A program made the translations under genes and the position numbers. From Micavibrio sp. UBA1672 (GTDB lineage Bacteria > Pseudomonadota > Alphaproteobacteria > Micavibrionales > Micavibrionaceae): DNA of 43,259 bases. Below the pieces are notes generated by a model. That model saw only the letters and a program-made list of their open reading frames with translations, was not told where the DNA came from and did not search any database. Numbering within the stretch: the first letter of the stretch is position 1; each line of letters opens with the position of its first letter. Shown here one piece after another: positions 1 through 6,986 of this stretch. The stretch is taken from contig DCKO01000097.1 of NCBI GenBank assembly GCA_002320665.1, positions 1-43,259 of the forward strand. Reading direction: 5' to 3'.

Positions 1-1847
1 GGACCCTCAGGTGTTTCAATCGGACAGATACGACCATAATGCGTTGGGTGCACGTCACGAACCTCGAAACCTGCACGCTCACGTGTCAAACCGCCCGGCC
101 CCAGTGCCGAAAGACGGCGCTTATGGGTAATTTCGGAAAGCGGGTTCGTCTGATCCATAAACTGGGAAAGCTGTGAAGATCCAAAGAACTCGCGCACAGC
201 CGCCTGAACAGGCTTGGAATTGATCAAATCGTGCGGCATATATGTATCAATTTCGACAGATGACATACGCTCACGAATAGCGCGCTCCATACGAAGCAAG
301 CCAATACGAACCTGATTCTCCATCAATTCACCAACGGAACGTACACGACGATTTCCAAGGTTATCAATATCATCAACTTCGCCCTGACCATCTTTCAGAC
401 CATGTAAATATTTAACAATCGCCAAGACATCGGCCTTATTCAAAATACGGAACTGATCATCAGCATCTAGATCAAGACGCGCATTCATTTTCACGCGACC
501 AACCGGAGACAAATCATAACGCTCGGCATCGAAGAACAAAGAATCAAACAAAGCTTGCGCAGATTCAACTGTCGGCGGCTCACCAGGACGCATAACGCGG
601 TAAATATCGATCAAGGCTTCTTCGCGCGTATCACATTTATCAGCCATCAAGGTGTTACGGATATAAGGACCTACATTAATGTGATCAATCGCCAGAATGT
701 GAAGCTCTTCAACTTTAGCACCTTCAAGCGCTTCAAAGTCACCTTCTTCCAACTCATGACCAGCTTCAAACAGAACCTGACCAGTTGTCATATCAAAAAT
801 ATCACGAGCAACATACTGACCTGTCAAATGCTCTTCGGATAGAAGGATATTTTTCAAACCCTCTTCAGCAAGCTTCTTAGCCTTACGAGGCGTAATCTTT
901 GTGCCTTCTTCCTCTACAACCTTTCCTGACTTGGCATCAACCAAATCATAAGGAAGCTTGATGCCGCGCAAACGCTCTCCATCAAAAGCTGTCTCCCAGC
1001 CCTTCTTTTGCTTTTTATAGGAAATTGTATCATAGAAGACACCCAGAATTTCTTCATTGGACATACCCTGGACCATCAATGGATCGAGCTCTTCATCATT
1101 TTCAGCAGCTTCAGCACGCAGACGCTCTGTCTCGGCGCAATCCAGACAACGAAGCATAGTCGTCAAAGGCAACTTACGACGACGGTCAATACGAACATAC
1201 ATCAAGTCCTTCGCATCAAATTCAAAATCAAGCCACGAACCACGATAAGGGATTACACGGGCCGAGAAGAGATACTTACCGGACACATGTGTTTTACCAC
1301 CATCATGATCAAAGAACACGCCAGGCGATCTATGCATCTGGGAAACGATCACACGCTCTGTTCCGTTAACTACGAACGTGCCGTTTTCTGTCATCATCGG
1401 CATATCGAGCATATAAACATCTTGCTCTTTAATGTCACGAATTGAACGAAGACCTGTATCCTCATCAATATCAAATACTGAAAGACGCAATGTCACACGC
1501 AATGGCGCAGCATACGTCATATCACGTTGCTGACACTCTTCCACATCATATTTTGGCTCTTCAAATTCATACTTAACAAAATCAATCTCGGCCTTATCAC
1601 CAAAATCCTTGATTGGAAATACAGAGAACAAAACTTCCTGAAGACCATGAAGTTTACGATCATCAGCAAGAATATCTTTTTGCTGGAAACGCTCATAAGA
1701 ATCTTTCTGCAAGCCGATAAGGTGAGGAATTTGCTCAACTTCGTTGATCACACCAAAATTACGGCGCACACGTTTTTTACCAGTAAAACTTTCAATACTG
1801 TTTGCATTTACGAAATCATTTGATTTTTTGGCTTTTGCTGCACACAT
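1..1847 (-). CDS. rpoB: DNA-directed RNA polymerase subunit beta, N-terminal part (cut by window edge)
   Basis: Beta subunit of RNA polymerase, which forms the catalytic cleft with beta'. About 615 codons of the N-terminal half are present and the reading frame runs off the left edge, so this is truncated only by the window. The N-terminus contains FTGKKRVRRNFG, typical of alphaproteobacterial RpoB. Near the edge lies the rifampicin-binding cluster (QLSQFMDQ, THKRRLSALGPGG), followed by the conserved HPTHYGRICPIETPEG. The start is the ATG at 1847, preceded on the minus strand by AGGACG at suitable spacing. It follows rplL by 318 bases containing a terminator-like hairpin and a possible promoter. 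Identity is certain from motif content and genomic order. Confidence 0.98.
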   Translation of the reverse strand, partial: MCAAKAKKSNDFVNANSIESFTGKKRVRRNFGVINEVEQIPHLIGLQKDSYERFQQKDILADDRKLHGLQEVLFSVFPIKDFGDKAEIDFVKYEFEEPKYDVEECQQRDMTYAAPLRVTLRLSVFDIDEDTGLRSIRDIKEQDVYMLDMPMMTENGTFVVNGTERVIVSQMHRSPGVFFDHDGGKTHVSGKYLFSARVIPYRGSWLDFEFDAKDLMYVRIDRRRKLPLTTMLRCLDCAETERLRAEAAENDEELDPLMVQGMSNEEILGVFYDTISYKKQKKGWETAFDGERLRGIKLPYDLVDAKSGKVVEEEGTKITPRKAKKLAEEGLKNILLSEEHLTGQYVARDIFDMTTGQVLFEAGHELEEGDFEALEGAKVEELHILAIDHINVGPYIRNTLMADKCDTREEALIDIYRVMRPGEPPTVESAQALFDSLFFDAERYDLSPVGRVKMNARLDLDADDQFRILNKADVLAIVKYLHGLKDGQGEVDDIDNLGNRRVRSVGELMENQVRIGLLRMERAIRERMSSVEIDTYMPHDLINSKPVQAAVREFFGSSQLSQFMDQTNPLSEITHKRRLSALGPGGLTRERAGFEVRDVHPTHYGRICPIETPEG

Positions 1848-2055
1848 GTCTTTATCGTCCTATTCGTTCACTGACTTGTCTAATCTCATTTCAAGGCACT
1901 TTCTGGCTGCCCAAAACCTTGTTTTCACAATAGAAAAACAAAAAAACCTCTGCACCCTCACTTACGGCCCAGTGGTCAAAAATTAATCACTATTTAAGTT
2001 TACGGAATCCGTCTCTCTTCAATAGTCTCACGTTCATCCCAGATCAAGTTTGTTA

Positions 2056-2086
2056 GCTATATGGCCTACGCCACACGCAATGTCAA
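2056..2086 (-). promoter_or_regulatory. Possible rpoB-proximal promoter
   Basis: On the minus strand a perfect -35 TTGACA (2086-2081) is followed by TATA-containing sequence around 2063-2056. The best -10 match, TATAGC, needs a long 19-base spacer, so the element is only moderately convincing. It sits just after the rplL hairpin and could give rpoB some independent transcription. Confidence 0.35.
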
Positions 2087-2107
2087 TAATAAATCTTGCC
2101 GAAAGGC

Positions 2108-2144
2108 AAAAAAGCATCTCCCGCATATAGCTTGCGGGAAATGC
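2108..2144 (-). terminator. Terminator/attenuator between rplL and rpoB
   Basis: Reading the minus strand, arms GCATTTCCCGCA (2144-2133) and TGCGGGAGATGC (2125-2114) pair over a 7-base loop with a single mismatch, and six T follow (2113-2108). This is a good intrinsic terminator 21 bases after the rplL stop. As rpoB is essential and lies downstream, it probably acts as a partial terminator that sets the ratio of L12 to RNA polymerase, as in E. coli. Confidence 0.8.
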
Positions 2145-2165
2145 AAAATGGTATAAACCCAAAGA

Positions 2166-2546
2166 TTATTTAAGAGCGACTGTCGCGCCAGCAGCTTCAA
2201 GCTTGCCTTTGATTTCTTCAGCTTCTTCCTTAGAAGCACCTTCTTTAACAGCCTTACCACCAGCTTCAACAAGGTCTTTTGCTTCTTTAAGACCAAGACC
2301 TGTGATTGCGCGGACCTCTTTGATAACAGCAATTTTGTTACCACCAGCAGCTTCAAGAATAACGTCAAATTCGCTCTTCTCTTCTGCACCACCAGCATCC
2401 GCACCACCAGCAGCAGCAACCGCAACAGGTGCAGCAGCAGCGGCAGTTACGCCCCACTTATCTTCCAAAAGCTTTGAAAGCTCAGCAGCTTCCAGAACAG
2501 TCAGTTCAGATAGTTGTTCAACAATTTTTTCCAAATCAGCAGCCAT
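2166..2546 (-). CDS. rplL: 50S ribosomal protein L7/L12
   Basis: Stalk protein of the large ribosomal subunit, present as multiple dimers bound to L10, which recruits translation GTPases. The 126-residue product has the N-terminal dimerisation helix (EKIVEQLSELTVLEAAELSKLLEDKWG), an Ala/Gly-rich hinge around residues 35-55, and the C-terminal GTPase-contact domain with EKSEFDV, IKEVRAITGLGLKEAKDLVE and a KLEAAGATVALK end. Length is normal. The start is preceded by AAGGAGAG on the minus strand. It follows rplJ by 52 bases and is certainly co-transcribed with it. Confidence 0.98.
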   Translation of the reverse strand: MAADLEKIVEQLSELTVLEAAELSKLLEDKWGVTAAAAAPVAVAAAGGADAGGAEEKSEFDVILEAAGGNKIAVIKEVRAITGLGLKEAKDLVEAGGKAVKEGASKEEAEEIKGKLEAAGATVALK

Positions 2547-2598
2547 TTTTTCTCTCCTTTTTGATAAATCTAAATTCGCTGTTTCAAAACTCTATTAC

Positions 2599-3114
2599 TT
2601 AACCTTTTTCGCCATAAGCTTTAGTCACACCAACAAGCTCACGTGCCGGCGCTTGCATAAGACCAGCAAGCTTCGTTGCAGGTGCCTGCAACAAGCCAAC
2701 AAGCTTGGAACGGATCTCGTCCAGTGATGGCAACTTAGCCAAGGCCTCAACACCTGCAGCATCAAGAATAATCTCGCCCATCGCACCACCAAGAATAACA
2801 AACTTGTCATTATCTTTGGCAAACTTATGCGCAACGCGGGCCGCAGCAACAGGATCCTGTGAAGATGCCACACCAGTCGGACCAGAAAACATCTCATCAA
2901 GACCTTCATACTTAGTGCCCTTAATGGCCAGCTTGGCCAAAGTATTTTTTGTTACCTTGAAGCTAGCACCTTCTTCACGAAGTTTCCCACGAAGATCGTT
3001 AAGATCAGATACACTCAATCCTGAATAATGCGTAACAACAACCAATTCATCATTGGCAAAACGCTCATTCAAGGCTTTAATTTCGGCTTCTTTAGCAGCG
3101 CGGCTCATGCCCAT
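2599..3114 (-). CDS. rplJ: 50S ribosomal protein L10
   Basis: L10 anchors the L12 dimers to 23S rRNA and, as the L10-L12 complex, represses its own mRNA. The 171-residue product starts MGMSRAAKEAEIKAL and has the typical LRGKLREEGASFKVTKNTLAKLA segment plus a C-terminal L12-binding helix (RSKLVGLLQAPATKLAGLMQ). AAGGAG lies 7 bases upstream of the ATG at 3114; an ATG two codons later is a weaker alternative. The gene has its own promoter and a leader of about 180 bases containing an L10-type site. Confidence 0.97.
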   Translation of the reverse strand: MGMSRAAKEAEIKALNERFANDELVVVTHYSGLSVSDLNDLRGKLREEGASFKVTKNTLAKLAIKGTKYEGLDEMFSGPTGVASSQDPVAAARVAHKFAKDNDKFVILGGAMGEIILDAAGVEALAKLPSLDEIRSKLVGLLQAPATKLAGLMQAPARELVGVTKAYGEKG

Positions 3115-3140
3115 CGCTTTTCTCCTTAAATTTAAAACAT

Positions 3141-3170
3141 AAAAAAAGCGGCTCTTTTTTTAAAAAGGCC
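3141..3170 (-). terminator. Possible attenuator hairpin in the rplJ leader
   Basis: On the minus strand GGCC plus a T run pairs with an A run plus GAGCC (3170 down to about 3150), followed by seven T (3147-3141), ending some 27 bases before the rplJ start. The stem is mostly A-T, so stability is uncertain. If real it would allow L10-controlled transcription attenuation; it could equally be only an A/T-rich leader. Confidence 0.35.
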
Positions 3171-3235
3171 ACCATCCAAAACATCTTCAATGAAAAACAA
3201 ACAGCCCGAATAAAAACAAGGCTTATTTTACTTTA

Positions 3236-3282
3236 CACATCTATGCAGGACTTATTTTTATGCCTAGCAGTCTTGGACGGGT
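3236..3282 (-). promoter_or_regulatory. L10 leader (L10-L12 binding site) of rplJL mRNA
   Basis: On the minus strand the leader carries CCCGTCCAAGACTG (3282-3269) and, after a short A-rich stretch, CCTGCATAGATG (3250-3239). These are the sort of conserved halves I know from L10 leaders in proteobacteria, which form a kink-turn bound by the L10-L12 complex. The site lies between the strong promoter and rplJ, as expected for feedback control. Assignment rests on motif recall, not a covariance search. Confidence 0.6.
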
Positions 3283-3298
3283 TAATTCAATGAAAGTG

Positions 3299-3327
3299 CT
3301 TATAATCAGATAGAATAGTCATGTCAA
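3299..3327 (-). promoter_or_regulatory. Strong sigma70-type promoter for rplJL
   Basis: On the minus strand, perfect -35 TTGACA (3327-3322), 17-base spacer, and -10 TATAAG (3304-3299). It begins 7 bases beyond the stop of the upstream cysteine-synthase-like gene. It would start the rplJL(-rpoB) transcript about 178 bases before rplJ and make it independent of the three genes inserted upstream. Confidence 0.8.
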
Positions 3328-3333
3328 GTATTT

Positions 3334-4371
3334 TTAGTGATCATACTGCATAGCATCTGTAAGCCATTCACTATTTTCAAATTTACTCTTATATTTTTCA
3401 CTACCATCAGCAAAAATTGTAATGATATTAGCCTCCTCACGACCTTCAGAAGCTAGCTGCTCTGCAACCCTTTGTGCAATAAGCGCATTAGCACCACTAG
3501 ATGCTCCAATCGACAAATCTGTATTTTGATTGATTTTCTGTACAAGCTGAAGTGCTTTCCCCCCAAAATACTTTTCTGCCTGATCAATAATGTCAAAATT
3601 TATATTGTTTGGAACACGTTTTTTACCAACCCCCTCAATCAGAGTATCCCTAAACCGCATCCCTTCTCTAAGGTGACCATCGGGCGTAATCATTACTGGT
3701 TGATAATTCGGATTCCTATGCCTATAAAATTCGTCAAACAACACCGAATAAATCGGGTCCGCCATTACAACCCTAATTTGCTCATCATAATTTTTCAAAC
3801 ATTCCCCGATACCAGAAATCGTTCCACCAGTTGACGCCACAGAAACAAAAGCATCAATAACCCCGCCTTGCATGTCTTGAATAATTTCCGGACCAGTCTC
3901 CCTAAAATGAGCTTCCCTATTCATAAGGTTATCATATTGATTAAGAAACACAGCTTGATTACCCAAAGATTCCGCATAATCTTTAGCAAGTTGCATATAA
4001 TCCTGATCAATTTCTGCCCGAATAACTTTTGCGCCATAAGACTCAGTAATCAGCTTTTTTTCTTCACTAGTCTTATTGGGAATAAAAATAACACAACCCA
4101 AACCCTTTTGAGCAGAAGCCGCAGCAACAGCAGAAGCCGTATTCCCAGAACTCGCCTCCACAATAGTTGTTAACAGATCACCCCTTTGGGCTATTGCATC
4201 ATTAACAAGATACTCGGCAATCCGGTCTTTTACACTTCCAGTAGGATTATGCCTTTCTAACTTTGCAAAAACTTTGATATCTGGTGCCCAGACAGGCGAA
4301 AGCATCGGAACATGCACTAAAGGCGTTCCACCTATTTTTCGAAAAGCTCTACCTACATCAATATCGATCAC
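3334..4371 (-). CDS. PLP-dependent cysteine synthase / cystathionine beta-synthase family enzyme
   Basis: Fold-type II PLP enzyme that replaces the beta substituent of serine or O-acetylserine with a thiol or sulfide. The 345-residue product shows the PLP lysine in NPTGSVKDR (K48), the substrate loop SSGNT (74-78), the phosphate-binding loop TGGTISG (181-187) and GASSGANALIA near residue 291. The loop reads PNKTSEEKK rather than the PE-MS form usual in CysK, and there are no regulatory CBS domains, so the exact substrate is unclear. It lies between a GRDP-like membrane protein gene and rplJ, an unusual place. I see no obvious truncation. Cysteine synthase, catalytic-core CBS or a siderophore-type amino-acid synthase are all possible. 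Confidence 0.85.
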   Translation of the reverse strand: MIDIDVGRAFRKIGGTPLVHVPMLSPVWAPDIKVFAKLERHNPTGSVKDRIAEYLVNDAIAQRGDLLTTIVEASSGNTASAVAAASAQKGLGCVIFIPNKTSEEKKLITESYGAKVIRAEIDQDYMQLAKDYAESLGNQAVFLNQYDNLMNREAHFRETGPEIIQDMQGGVIDAFVSVASTGGTISGIGECLKNYDEQIRVVMADPIYSVLFDEFYRHRNPNYQPVMITPDGHLREGMRFRDTLIEGVGKKRVPNNINFDIIDQAEKYFGGKALQLVQKINQNTDLSIGASSGANALIAQRVAEQLASEGREEANIITIFADGSEKYKSKFENSEWLTDAMQYDH

Positions 4372-4426
4372 TGCACCTTACTAACATATGTAAAAATATT
4401 TTAGCAAGCTTATACAGTCAAAAGCC

Positions 4427-5215
4427 TTAATCACCGCCACAACCACCGCAACCGGAGCACCCGCTACCATCATCATCACCACCAAAAAAACATCCACCAC
4501 AGCCTGTGCAACCACCCGCACTATCTTTTTTATCTTTCCTAGGTGGCAAAATACCAAGTTGTCGTAAAAATTTAATCAAAGCCACATAAACATAAATGAC
4601 AATAAAAGCCCCCAGAAAAAATATAATTGCTCTTTCATTGCTGGAATATTCGTCCCAAGGCTTGAATAGTTCATCACTTGAAACACAGCCTGTAATAATC
4701 AAGGCCAGTAAAGAAAAAGCAAATACCTGCCCAATTTGAAAGCGTGGCAACAGCCAATACCGGGCAAGGCTAACACGCTTGTAAAAAGGTGCTTCCCCAA
4801 AACGAACTTTTTCATCTGGCCAGATATCCGCAGGCGGCTCTTCTTGAAACTCTTGCTTATATAGAGCCTTTGTAGCTGCATAATATGATTTAAAACTATG
4901 GCTTTGAGCTTCCCCTCCTTTTGTAGGATTATGATGCAACTCTCGCCCTAAGACACCCCCACACAAATCAATCCAATAACTTTGCGTATAAACCAGATGC
5001 AAATGCCAGACCTGATCAACTTGGTCAGATGGAGTCATGGGACTAGGACTAACCATCATCAAATAAAGAAACTTTTTGTATTCTTCGATCACACACAGAG
5101 CATATTTATATGACCAGTTATTATCCCGCGCCAAACGCTTTGAAAAAGGGAAGGCATCACCTGCTACATCCATCTCAAAGTTTTGCAGTTTTTTCCAAAG
5201 TTTAGAATCCAGCAC
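4427..5215 (-). CDS. GRDP-like / TIGR04222-type membrane protein with Cys/Gly-rich tail
   Basis: A 262-residue protein of unknown function. Residues about 1-130 resemble the glycine-rich-domain-protein (GRDP-like) module, with the signature VDQVWHLHLVYTQSYW (66-81) and LHHNP. Two hydrophobic segments follow (about 165-178 and 190-212), so the protein is membrane-bound with the N-terminal domain probably cytoplasmic. The C-terminal ~28 residues are almost entirely Gly, Cys and Asp, with repeated GCxGCGGC units, suggesting metal or thiol chemistry. It follows the globin gene by 15 bases and precedes the cysteine-synthase-like gene by 55 bases, so the three likely form one operon. Domain recognition is by memory of the family pattern. 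Confidence 0.7.
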   Translation of the reverse strand: MLDSKLWKKLQNFEMDVAGDAFPFSKRLARDNNWSYKYALCVIEEYKKFLYLMMVSPSPMTPSDQVDQVWHLHLVYTQSYWIDLCGGVLGRELHHNPTKGGEAQSHSFKSYYAATKALYKQEFQEEPPADIWPDEKVRFGEAPFYKRVSLARYWLLPRFQIGQVFAFSLLALIITGCVSSDELFKPWDEYSSNERAIIFFLGAFIVIYVYVALIKFLRQLGILPPRKDKKDSAGGCTGCGGCFFGGDDDGSGCSGCGGCGGD

Positions 5216-5230
5216 AATAGATTTTCCCTA

Positions 5231-5602
5231 TTAACGATTCAAAACTTCATCACGATAACTTTCTACAATGCCAGCAACTTCTGCTATCAAATTATCTGGC
5301 ACAGATAACTCCCGCAAAGTTTCTGCCATATGCCTGAGAATAGCATCAAAATGGATATCACTTAACCCACGCTCAACAAGTGGTGCATGTGCATTACGCA
5401 TATTAGCTATTGTTCCCTCAGAACCATGGTCAAATGCCACTGTAAGAAAGGTCTTCATCTTACCCATTTGCACATCCATACATATACCTTCAAAAAAAGG
5501 CAATAAAAGCTGGTCACTTAACACCTTTGCATAAAATGAATCCACTGCAGCATTAATGGCAAACTCACCACCTATGCGATCATACAATGTTTCTGAGCTC
5601 AC
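5231..5602 (-). CDS. Group I truncated hemoglobin
   Basis: A 123-residue haem protein of the 2-over-2 globin family, which binds O2 or NO or scavenges reactive nitrogen species in the cytoplasm. It begins with LYDRIGGEFAINAAVDSFYAKVLSD, typical of TrHbN. Tyr24 would be B10 and His72 in NAHAPLVERGL the proximal F8 haem ligand; HFDAILRHM follows as in the family. Start is GTG at 5602 with AAGGA at good spacing. It is the first gene after a bidirectional terminator following rplA, so it probably has its own promoter in the short gap. The location inside a ribosomal protein cluster is unusual. Confidence 0.9.
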   Translation of the reverse strand: MSSETLYDRIGGEFAINAAVDSFYAKVLSDQLLLPFFEGICMDVQMGKMKTFLTVAFDHGSEGTIANMRNAHAPLVERGLSDIHFDAILRHMAETLRELSVPDNLIAEVAGIVESYRDEVLNR

Positions 5603-5640
5603 TAACTATTCCTTTCCATTTATATTTTTTCGAGAATAGC

Positions 5641-5674
5641 AAAATAGCCCTATCCAAGACAGGGCTATTTTTTT
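5641..5674. terminator. Bidirectional terminator after rplA
   Basis: Arms AAAATAGCCCT (5641-5651) and AGGGCTATTTT (5661-5671) are perfectly complementary over a 9-base loop. On the plus strand seven T end the structure; on the minus strand four T follow the stem. It closes the rplKA transcript and separates it from the globin gene. Confidence 0.85.
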
Positions 5675-5696
5675 AATGAACACTAATTCAATTAGA

Positions 5697-6392
5697 CTAA
5701 GCAGCAAGACTATCGATATTAATCTTGATACCAGGACCCATTGACGAAGTAACAGTAACTTTACCAATATATGTCCCTTTCGCACCAGCAGGCTTCGCCT
5801 TCTTGATAGCTTCAACAAAAGCTACAGCATTTTCAGCCAGCTTTTTATCATCAAAGGAAACCTTACCAATACCAGCATGAACAATACCGGCTTTTTCAGC
5901 ACGGAATTCAATCGAACCGGCTTTGGCTTCGGTAACAGCTTTTGTCACATCAGGTGTAACCGTACCAAGCTTAGGATTAGGCATCAGGCCTTTTGGCCCC
6001 AACACCTTAGCCACGCGCCCAACAAGCCCCATCATATCCGGCGTTGCAACACAGCGATCAAATTCAATCTCGCCTTTCTGGATTTTCTCGACCAGATCTT
6101 CTGCACCGACAATATCCGCACCAGCATCTTTTGCTTCTTGTGCCTTGTCATCTTTGGCAAAAACGGCAACCTTCACAGAAGCACCTGTACCATGAGGCAA
6201 AGTCACCATACCACGAACCTGCTGATCCGCATGTTTTGGATCAACGCCAAGATTTAATGCAATTTCAAAACTTTCATCGAATTTGCGACTCTTGGCACAT
6301 TTTTTCAAAATCTCAATGGCCTCTTTCAAGTCATAGAATTTTGTACGATCTACAAGCTCAAGGGCTTTTTGATTATTCTTAGTATTTTTCAT
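5697..6392 (-). CDS. rplA: 50S ribosomal protein L1
   Basis: L1 binds 23S rRNA at the mobile L1 stalk and represses translation of its own rplKA mRNA. The 231-residue product has standard features: KALELVDRTKFYDLKEAIEILK at the N-terminus, FDESFEIALNLGVDPKHADQQVRG, LGPKGLMPNPKLGTVT in the middle and VTVTSSMGPGIKINI at the end. Length is normal. It starts 3 bases after the rplK stop, so the two are translationally linked. Confidence 0.98.
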   Translation of the reverse strand: MKNTKNNQKALELVDRTKFYDLKEAIEILKKCAKSRKFDESFEIALNLGVDPKHADQQVRGMVTLPHGTGASVKVAVFAKDDKAQEAKDAGADIVGAEDLVEKIQKGEIEFDRCVATPDMMGLVGRVAKVLGPKGLMPNPKLGTVTPDVTKAVTEAKAGSIEFRAEKAGIVHAGIGKVSFDDKKLAENAVAFVEAIKKAKPAGAKGTYIGKVTVTSSMGPGIKINIDSLAA

Positions 6393-6395
6393 CGA

Positions 6396-6824
6396 TTAAC
6401 CCTCCACGACATCGATACCCATAGAACGGGCCGAGCCTTCAATGATGAGCATTGCCGCTTCAATGTCATTCGCATTGAGGTCAGGCATTTTCTTTTCTGC
6501 AATTTCTTTAACCTGAGAGCGACGGATCTGACCAGCCACTTCACGTCCAGGATTACTTGAACCTTTTGGCAACTTCGCTGCCTGTTTGATAAAGTAACTT
6601 GCAGGTGGTGTTTTTGTGATAAAGTCGAAAGAGCGGTCTTCATACACGGTAATAACAACCGGAATAGGAATACCTTTGCTCTCTTCTGTCTTGGCATTAA
6701 ACGCCTTACAGAATTCCATGATATTTACACCATGCTGCCCCAAAGCCGGACCAACAGGAGGAGACGGATTAGCACCGCCACCAATAATTGTCAGGTTAAT
6801 ATAACCCGAAACCTTCTTTGCCAT
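6396..6824 (-). CDS. rplK: 50S ribosomal protein L11
   Basis: L11 forms the GTPase-associated centre with 23S rRNA and senses uncharged tRNA for the stringent response. The start is ATG at 6824 (MAKKVSGYINLTI), preceded by AAGGAG on the minus strand; a longer frame to 6911 is rejected because it would translate the leader. The 142-residue product has the Pro-rich PSPPVGPALGQHGVNIMEFCKAFN segment and a C-terminal rRNA-binding domain. It is first in the rplKA operon. secE and nusG, often just upstream, are not in this window. Confidence 0.98.
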   Translation of the reverse strand: MAKKVSGYINLTIIGGGANPSPPVGPALGQHGVNIMEFCKAFNAKTEESKGIPIPVVITVYEDRSFDFITKTPPASYFIKQAAKLPKGSSNPGREVAGQIRRSQVKEIAEKKMPDLNANDIEAAMLIIEGSARSMGIDVVEG

Positions 6825-6859
6825 TGTATTTCTCCTTTTCAATAGCAGTTTGGAGAATA

Positions 6860-6910
6860 TGTGGTGCGGCTTGCCAATGGTCTTTATATTTAAGGCAACA
6901 ACCTCCCACA
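6860..6910 (-). promoter_or_regulatory. L1 autoregulatory binding site in the rplKA leader
   Basis: On the minus strand TGTGG (6910-6906) pairs with CCACA (6864-6860), and TTGCC (6898-6894) pairs with GGCAA (6875-6871). Between the helices is an asymmetric internal loop, GAGGTTG opposite GCCGCA. This helix-loop-helix with a GAGG strand facing AAGCCG is the layout of the L1 site in 23S rRNA and in L1 mRNAs of bacteria and archaea. It lies 36 bases before rplK. Confidence 0.7.
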
Positions 6911-6939
6911 ACCAATCGCGCCATTAAGCGCGTTGCGGA

Positions 6940-6968
6940 CAATAAAACAATTTAAAGGAAAAATGCAA
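6940..6968 (-). promoter_or_regulatory. Probable rplKA promoter
   Basis: On the minus strand -35 TTGCAT (6968-6963), 17-base spacer, -10 TTATTG (6945-6940). It is positioned just before the L1 site. The -10 is imperfect, so support is moderate and comes partly from position. Confidence 0.5.
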
Positions 6969-6986
6969 GGGTATTTTTAAAATGAC

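Larger units (their letters stand above)
1848..2165. other. rplL-rpoB intergenic spacer without a gene
   Basis: These 318 bases contain no convincing coding sequence; short frames here lack ribosome-binding sites. The spacer holds a terminator-like hairpin just after rplL, a possible promoter directly downstream of that hairpin, and about 220 bases of leader up to rpoB. A long rplL-rpoB spacer with an attenuator is the arrangement known from enterobacteria. Confidence 0.7.

Noticed and set aside
1..180. Rifampicin-resistance mutation in rpoB
   Set aside because: The key residues in the cluster (Q, D, H, S equivalents of E. coli 513, 516, 526, 531) are all wild-type; a Thr replaces one Asn in DQTNPLSE, which I cannot link to resistance.
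2203..3028. Plus-strand frames of 174 and 107 residues over rplL and rplJ
   Set aside because: Ser/Ala-rich shadows of the Ala/Lys/Glu-rich ribosomal proteins; no start signals.
6825..6911. N-terminal extension of L11
   Set aside because: It would translate through the L1-binding leader and the AAGGAG ribosome-binding site before the true ATG.
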